DNA of 8,630 nucleotides from an uncultured Lachnospiraceae bacterium. GTDB lineage: Bacteria; Bacillota; Clostridia; Lachnospirales; Lachnospiraceae. Each line of letters begins with the position of its first letter. Positions within the stretch are counted from its first letter, which is position 1. Where the stretch lies: the NCBI GenBank assembly GCA_934338765.1, contig CAKRHL010000083.1, forward strand, positions 1-8,630, in the 5' to 3' direction. Both the position numbers and the translations under genes were made by a program. The notes under the pieces were generated by a model that saw only the letters and a program-made list of their open reading frames with translations, was not told the DNA's origin and did not search any database. Of this stretch, positions 5,616 through 8,630 are shown piece after piece.

Positions 5616-7604
5616 TCAACTCCAAAAGTCCTGCGTGGCATAAACCAGCCATTCCGCAGAAGAATTATAGGCAACACCGACTCCAATATATTTGTAACTG
5701 GTATTCAAGATGCCTCCCCGATGACCGGAGGAACCGATCCAGCCGATCACCATATAAATTGCATCGCCACTGCCGGCACAGATATTCTCGCCGCACGAGC
5801 GATAACTGATTCCCTCTGCCTGCAGTCGGGCAGAAAATCTTGTGCCATCCTGACTGTTGTGTTGGTAATAATTATTGTCTGCCATATCCTGACTATGACC
5901 TCTGGCTGCTGCCTCCGCTTTTGATTCCCATTGCAGATTGGAAAGTCCCATATAAGTCCGATATGCATTTGTCATTTCCCAAACCTGTGTTTCTGCCGCC
6001 CGCAAGATCTCATCATTATATGTCATATACGTCCGATAGATCATTTTATACTTGTTGCAGTCTTTGGAGAATGCATAAAATCCATAAACTGCTTTGTCTT
6101 TTCCATCATAAAAATCACTGAACGCATACATATGAGCATTTTTCGTTAAACGGTAATATGCCTCAGTTCCTTCCTTTGCCTCTTTCTTGGCACTATTCAG
6201 CGCATAAAAGTTATCTGTATTTTCACTCCATCCGGCATCCACCATAGACGCTGCACTTGCGCCCTCCTGCACCAACTCCGTCTGCTGTACGGCAGTGCCG
6301 TCCGTTGTATTCACCGTAGCATCATAAACGGTAAAGCCCTTTCCTATCGTGAAATAAGAAGCAACCTTCTGATCCTTGATGCCAACCAGAAGATATGGTT
6401 CTGTGGTACTGTTACCATTATAAATATACGCCGTCATATTTGTCTGTGGCAGTGGATCGATACGCTCCGGTTCTCCCCACTCTGCCTGCAATGCTTCTAG
6501 ACTTTCTCCAATATACAGAGATTTCTCCGCAAAGCAGAGACGTGTGGTTTCCAGAGTAGCCACAGGAGTTGCTGTCTGAGTTATCGTTGGTGTTGTCGTC
6601 GGTTTCACCGTTGAGGTTGCTGTCGGAGTTTCCGTTGGTACCTCTGTGACAGAAATCGTTGGTGTTATCGTCGGTGTCACTGTTGGAATCCCGGTTGCTG
6701 AAACCACCGGCGTTTCTGTTGGTGCTGCCGTTGGAATCTCGGTTACTGAAGCCACCGGCGTTTCTGTTGGTGCTGCCGTTGGAATCTCGGTTACTGAAGC
6801 CACCGGCGTTTCTGTTGGTGCTGCCGTTGGTACCTCTGTGACAGAAACCGTCGATGTTGCTGTTGGTGTTTCCGTTGGATCTGCTGTCGCATTCGGTATT
6901 TCTGTCGGTTCCGGCGTTACACTCGGCTCCGGTGCTGCTGTAGGCTCTGGTGTCTCACTCGGCTCCGGCGCCGCTGTAGGATTTGGCGTCTCTCCCGGCT
7001 GTGGAGTCAGTGTCGGCTCCGGTGTCTCGCTTGGCTGGGGCTCCAGTGTCGGCTCCGGCGTCTCACTAACCTGTGGCTCCGACGTATCCTCCGGCATCTC
7101 ACTTATCTGCGGTTCTGCCGATGCACTTGCCTCCGGCTCCCTGCTTGGGAGCTGTGATGGTCTCGCAGAAGGCTTTATGGTTGGTTTTGTGGTCACTCTG
7201 ACATATGGACTTGCCGACGGTCTTTTCGTCGGAGCTTTTGTCGGAATAACGACCTCAACCTCTCCCTCTTCATCCGGTATAACGACTACTTTGACCACAC
7301 ACTTTTTCATAGGATATGCAGTCAACGTAACCTTTGTCTTTCCCTGGTTTTTCCCAGTAATCCGGATCTTCTTTTTGGTTACCTTGACCGAAGCGATCTT
7401 TCGATCCGACACGGTTGCCTTGATCTTCCTCATGCCGGTGTTCTTGGCCTTGATCGTAATTCGATCTCCCTTTACAACTGTAACCTTTGCTTTGGATACC
7501 CTGATCTTTGCTGCCGCAGATGCCGTATCCATCTGACACGGTGACAATACCGCTGTCAAAAACAGCAGCGCAGCCAACAGGGTCGATATTGATTTTTTCT
7601 TCAT
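5616..7604 (-). CDS. Secreted CAP-domain (SCP/PR-1, YkwD-like) protein with Ig-like domain and Pro/Thr-rich linker
   Basis: 662 residues from an ATG with a strong ribosome site (GGGAGGA, 7611-7617, 6-bp spacing). Residues 1-30 are a signal peptide (MKKK, hydrophobic core, cleavage near ASA|A). Residues about 33-110 are a Lys-rich Big_2-type Ig-like domain. Residues about 120-350 are a Pro/Thr/Glu/Ser linker, whose codons include a 48-bp tandem repeat. Residues about 355-525 match the CAP-associated domain found next to YkwD-type CAP domains (SLYIGES...WGEPERID). Residues 534-662 are a CAP domain with typical conserved positions: GHSQDM (H570), HNS (H582), GENI (E606), SGHRGGIL (H628) and a C-terminal YATQDFW strand. 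Bacterial CAP proteins are extracellular and mostly of unknown activity; lipid, peptide or wall binding has been proposed for the fold. The Ig-like domain and extended linker suggest surface display or wall association. A sigma-D-like promoter lies directly upstream; a shared terminator lies downstream. Confidence 0.93.
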   Translation of the reverse strand: MKKKSISTLLAALLFLTAVLSPCQMDTASAAAKIRVSKAKVTVVKGDRITIKAKNTGMRKIKATVSDRKIASVKVTKKKIRITGKNQGKTKVTLTAYPMKKCVVKVVVIPDEEGEVEVVIPTKAPTKRPSASPYVRVTTKPTIKPSARPSQLPSREPEASASAEPQISEMPEDTSEPQVSETPEPTLEPQPSETPEPTLTPQPGETPNPTAAPEPSETPEPTAAPEPSVTPEPTEIPNATADPTETPTATSTVSVTEVPTAAPTETPVASVTEIPTAAPTETPVASVTEIPTAAPTETPVVSATGIPTVTPTITPTISVTEVPTETPTATSTVKPTTTPTITQTATPVATLETTRLCFAEKSLYIGESLEALQAEWGEPERIDPLPQTNMTAYIYNGNSTTEPYLLVGIKDQKVASYFTIGKGFTVYDATVNTTDGTAVQQTELVQEGASAASMVDAGWSENTDNFYALNSAKKEAKEGTEAYYRLTKNAHMYAFSDFYDGKDKAVYGFYAFSKDCNKYKMIYRTYMTYNDEILRAAETQVWEMTNAYRTYMGLSNLQWESKAEAAARGHSQDMADNNYYQHNSQDGTRFSARLQAEGISYRSCGENICAGSGDAIYMVIGWIGSSGHRGGILNTSYKYIGVGVAYNSSAEWLVYATQDFWS
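6685..6828 (-). repeat. 48-bp tandem repeat (3 copies) within the CAP-protein linker
   Basis: Three 48-bp units begin at 6685, 6733 and 6781. Units two and three are identical; the first differs at three bases. Each encodes 16 residues (TEIPTAAPTETPVASV in rotation), about residues 260-307. Near-identity at the DNA level points to recent duplication by slippage or recombination, so copy number may vary between strains. The surrounding linker contains older, diverged Pro/Thr repeats. Confidence 0.9.
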
Positions 7605-7636
7605 ATAGAATCCTCCCTGATTTCCTTATAGATAGT

Positions 7637-7662
7637 ATATCGGCATATAGACGATAAATATA
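7637..7662 (-). promoter_or_regulatory. Candidate sigma-D/sigma-28 (flagellar) promoter for the CAP-protein gene
   Basis: On the minus strand GCCGATAT (7637-7644) equals the Bacillus-type sigma-D -10 consensus. TATA (7659-7662), a 3-of-4 match to the TAAA -35, lies 14 bp upstream. The start site would be near 7630, leaving a short leader with the ribosome site at 7611-7617, which is good geometry. An overlapping sigma-A-like TATACT (7634-7639) without a good -35 is the alternative reading. Confidence 0.45.
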
Positions 7663-7668
7663 AAATTC

Positions 7669-7938
7669 TTAAAAAATCACCAAATAATACAGTGCACTTT
7701 GGCAAACCTTCACATGCTGAAAAATATTTATTGCATCATCCTCCTCGTCAACGACAGCATCCCGGTAATCATAGTTATCCCGAAAAATAAATAAGGTGTT
7801 TAATTCGTTTCCTATATTTCTAATATCAGAAATATTTACATTATATTGTTTCAAAAAATCATCATGTTTAATTTCACGATTAAAATAACTAATCAATAAA
7901 CTATGACTTTTGTACTCAATTCCGGTATCATATATCTT
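7669..7938 (-). pseudogene. Unexplained AT-rich open frame, in phase with and directly after the upstream gene's stop
   Basis: After the TAA of the FHA-like gene (7939-7941) the same frame stays open for 89 codons down to a stop at 7669-7671, through DNA that is visibly richer in A/T (roughly 30% GC by eye) than the genes on either side. The peptide (KIYDTGIEYKSHSLLISYF..., ending ...SALYYLVIF) is acidic in its second half and is not recognised. There is no ATG in this frame, and the only candidate start (TTG at 7896) has no ribosome site. It may be a decayed gene or a former 3' extension of the FHA-like gene, or a chance open frame. The rest of the 7605-7938 gap holds only the promoter and ribosome site of the CAP gene. 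Confidence 0.25.
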
Positions 7939-8630
7939 TTATCTTAACCAAAGGAAATGTTCCCTTCCCACCTCCAGCCTGATCCGTCCTGAAATTCGTA
8001 CACGTTCTCCATTTTGAAGCTGTTTTAATATTCTGCCTCCCTGACGTAACCCGATATTCTCTGCTGCATGACTTGCCACAGTATAGCTTCCATCCTCCGG
8101 ATGATAAATGATCTGGCAGTTGTGATCTGCGATCTGCCCTGCCGCTTTCATACTTCCCGTTTCTATCCCTCTCATGGCCTCCGGTGTAGTGCCGATCGTT
8201 ACCGCAGAGGATTTCCCCTCCGTTAAATTCCACGAAAGTCCACTGTAAATACCGTTTCCATCACCGACACTTCCTGCCGCAGGAATCCTTTTATTTTTGC
8301 TCTCCTGACCTCCCTGCTTCTGATCATCAGCATCCTTTTCTCCTTGATCTGCATCCTTCTTTCTATTTTTTTCGTTATTTTTATCTTTCTTGTCATCCTT
8401 CTTTTTGGAATCCTTCGAAGAACGGCGTTTCTTTTTCCTCTTGGATTTCTTGCGTCTGCCGTGCCCACGGTCACGATTCTTTCTCCGGTCGCGATCCTCA
8501 TTTTCCTCCCAGTCATGTCCGTCTTTGCCCCGCTTCTGCTTCGGCTCACGGTATCCTCCCAATGTCCAGCCAAACAGGATCAATATCAACGCCATAATAT
8601 GAAACATCGCAAACAGATAGACTCCCGCCA
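7939..8630 (-). CDS. Membrane-anchored protein with charged linker and degenerate FHA-like domain, 5' end outside window
   Basis: The frame is open from the right edge to TAA at 7939-7941. An internal ATG at 8605-8607 begins a 222-residue stretch, but it has no good ribosome site and sits inside a hydrophobic segment (AGVYLFAMFHIMALILILFGW), so the true start is probably upstream. Counting from that Met: a membrane segment to about residue 18, then a very charged Lys/Arg/Asp/Glu linker (about 19-108), then about 134-222 with an FHA-like pattern (VTIGT..., DHNCQI, ENIGLRQGG, LQNGERVRIS). FHA domains bind phosphothreonine, but here the usual Arg after IG is Thr and the Ser/Arg before the conserved His are replaced, so phosphopeptide binding is doubtful. 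The domain would lie in the cytoplasm if the linker does, as its positive charge suggests. FHA proteins with an N-terminal extension occur near Tad-pilus genes in Lachnospiraceae; whether that applies here cannot be judged from this window. Confidence 0.75.
   Translation of the reverse strand, partial: AGVYLFAMFHIMALILILFGWTLGGYREPKQKRGKDGHDWEENEDRDRRKNRDRGHGRRKKSKRKKKRRSSKDSKKKDDKKDKNNEKNRKKDADQGEKDADDQKQGGQESKNKRIPAAGSVGDGNGIYSGLSWNLTEGKSSAVTIGTTPEAMRGIETGSMKAAGQIADHNCQIIYHPEDGSYTVASHAAENIGLRQGGRILKQLQNGERVRISGRIRLEVGREHFLWLR

Noticed and set aside
6646..7536. 296-codon plus-strand frame rich in Val/Gly/Ser repeats
   Set aside because: It is the antisense of the Pro/Thr linker codons; low-complexity repeats lack stops on both strands. 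The minus-strand reading has a signal peptide and recognised domains.
7597..7604. Lipoprotein signal for the CAP protein (Cys23 in LSPC)
   Set aside because: The residue before Cys is Pro and the segment does not fit the L-[AS]-[GA]-C lipobox; an ordinary signal-peptidase site (ASA|A) follows.
7690..7720. GGCAAACC near GTGCAC, recalling a c-di-GMP (GEMM) riboswitch
   Set aside because: Only this short piece matches; the second conserved block (ACGCAAAGCC) and the paired stems are absent, and no gene starts downstream on that strand.
1..8630. CRISPR array, tRNA, rRNA, insertion sequence or phage genes
   Set aside because: No regularly spaced repeats with unique spacers, no cloverleaf or rRNA segments, and no transposase, integrase or terminal inverted repeats were seen; the only tandem repeats are linker codons.

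Overview
The window looks like chromosomal DNA of a motile, plant-polysaccharide-degrading Firmicute, most likely a Lachnospiraceae member (Roseburia, Butyrivibrio, Lachnospira or Eubacterium type). The reasons are the moderate GC content, strong GGAGG-type ribosome sites, secreted enzymes with bacterial Ig-like domains and long Pro/Thr linkers, and a chemoreceptor. This is an inference from style and domain content; no marker gene fixes the genus.

Layout. (1) 1-2030, minus strand: a secreted GH5 endoglucanase-type enzyme (signal peptide, GH5 domain, Ig-like domain, unassigned beta-rich module, Pro/Thr linker) whose 3' end lies outside the window. (2) 2031-2485: an AT-rich divergent intergenic region with promoter candidates in both directions, three TGTGGGG boxes and inverted repeats. 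(3) 2486-5480, plus strand: a two-gene operon of a cytoplasmic HSL-family alpha/beta hydrolase followed 22 bp later by a six-TM chemoreceptor fused at its C-terminus to a YcgR-like PilZN-PilZ c-di-GMP module. (4) 5481-5615: a convergent intergenic region with one long hairpin that probably ends transcription from both sides. (5) 5616-7604, minus strand: a secreted protein with an Ig-like domain, a long Pro/Thr/Glu linker holding a 48-bp tandem repeat, a CAP-associated domain and a C-terminal CAP (SCP/PR-1) domain; a sigma-D (flagellar)-like promoter lies just upstream. (6) 7605-7938: an AT-rich gap holding an unexplained open frame that continues in phase past the stop of the next gene. (7) 7939-8630, minus strand: the 3' part of a membrane-anchored protein with a highly charged linker and a C-terminal degenerate FHA-like domain, running off the right edge.

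How the genes may work together: the secreted GH5 and CAP proteins act outside the cell. The divergent operon joins an intracellular esterase with a receptor that should pass both a membrane-sensed signal and c-di-GMP level to the CheA/CheW array. A locus coupling polysaccharide use to c-di-GMP-tuned motility is a plausible reading, but the link between the genes is inferred from position only. The receptor/PilZN-PilZ fusion is the most interesting item in the window.
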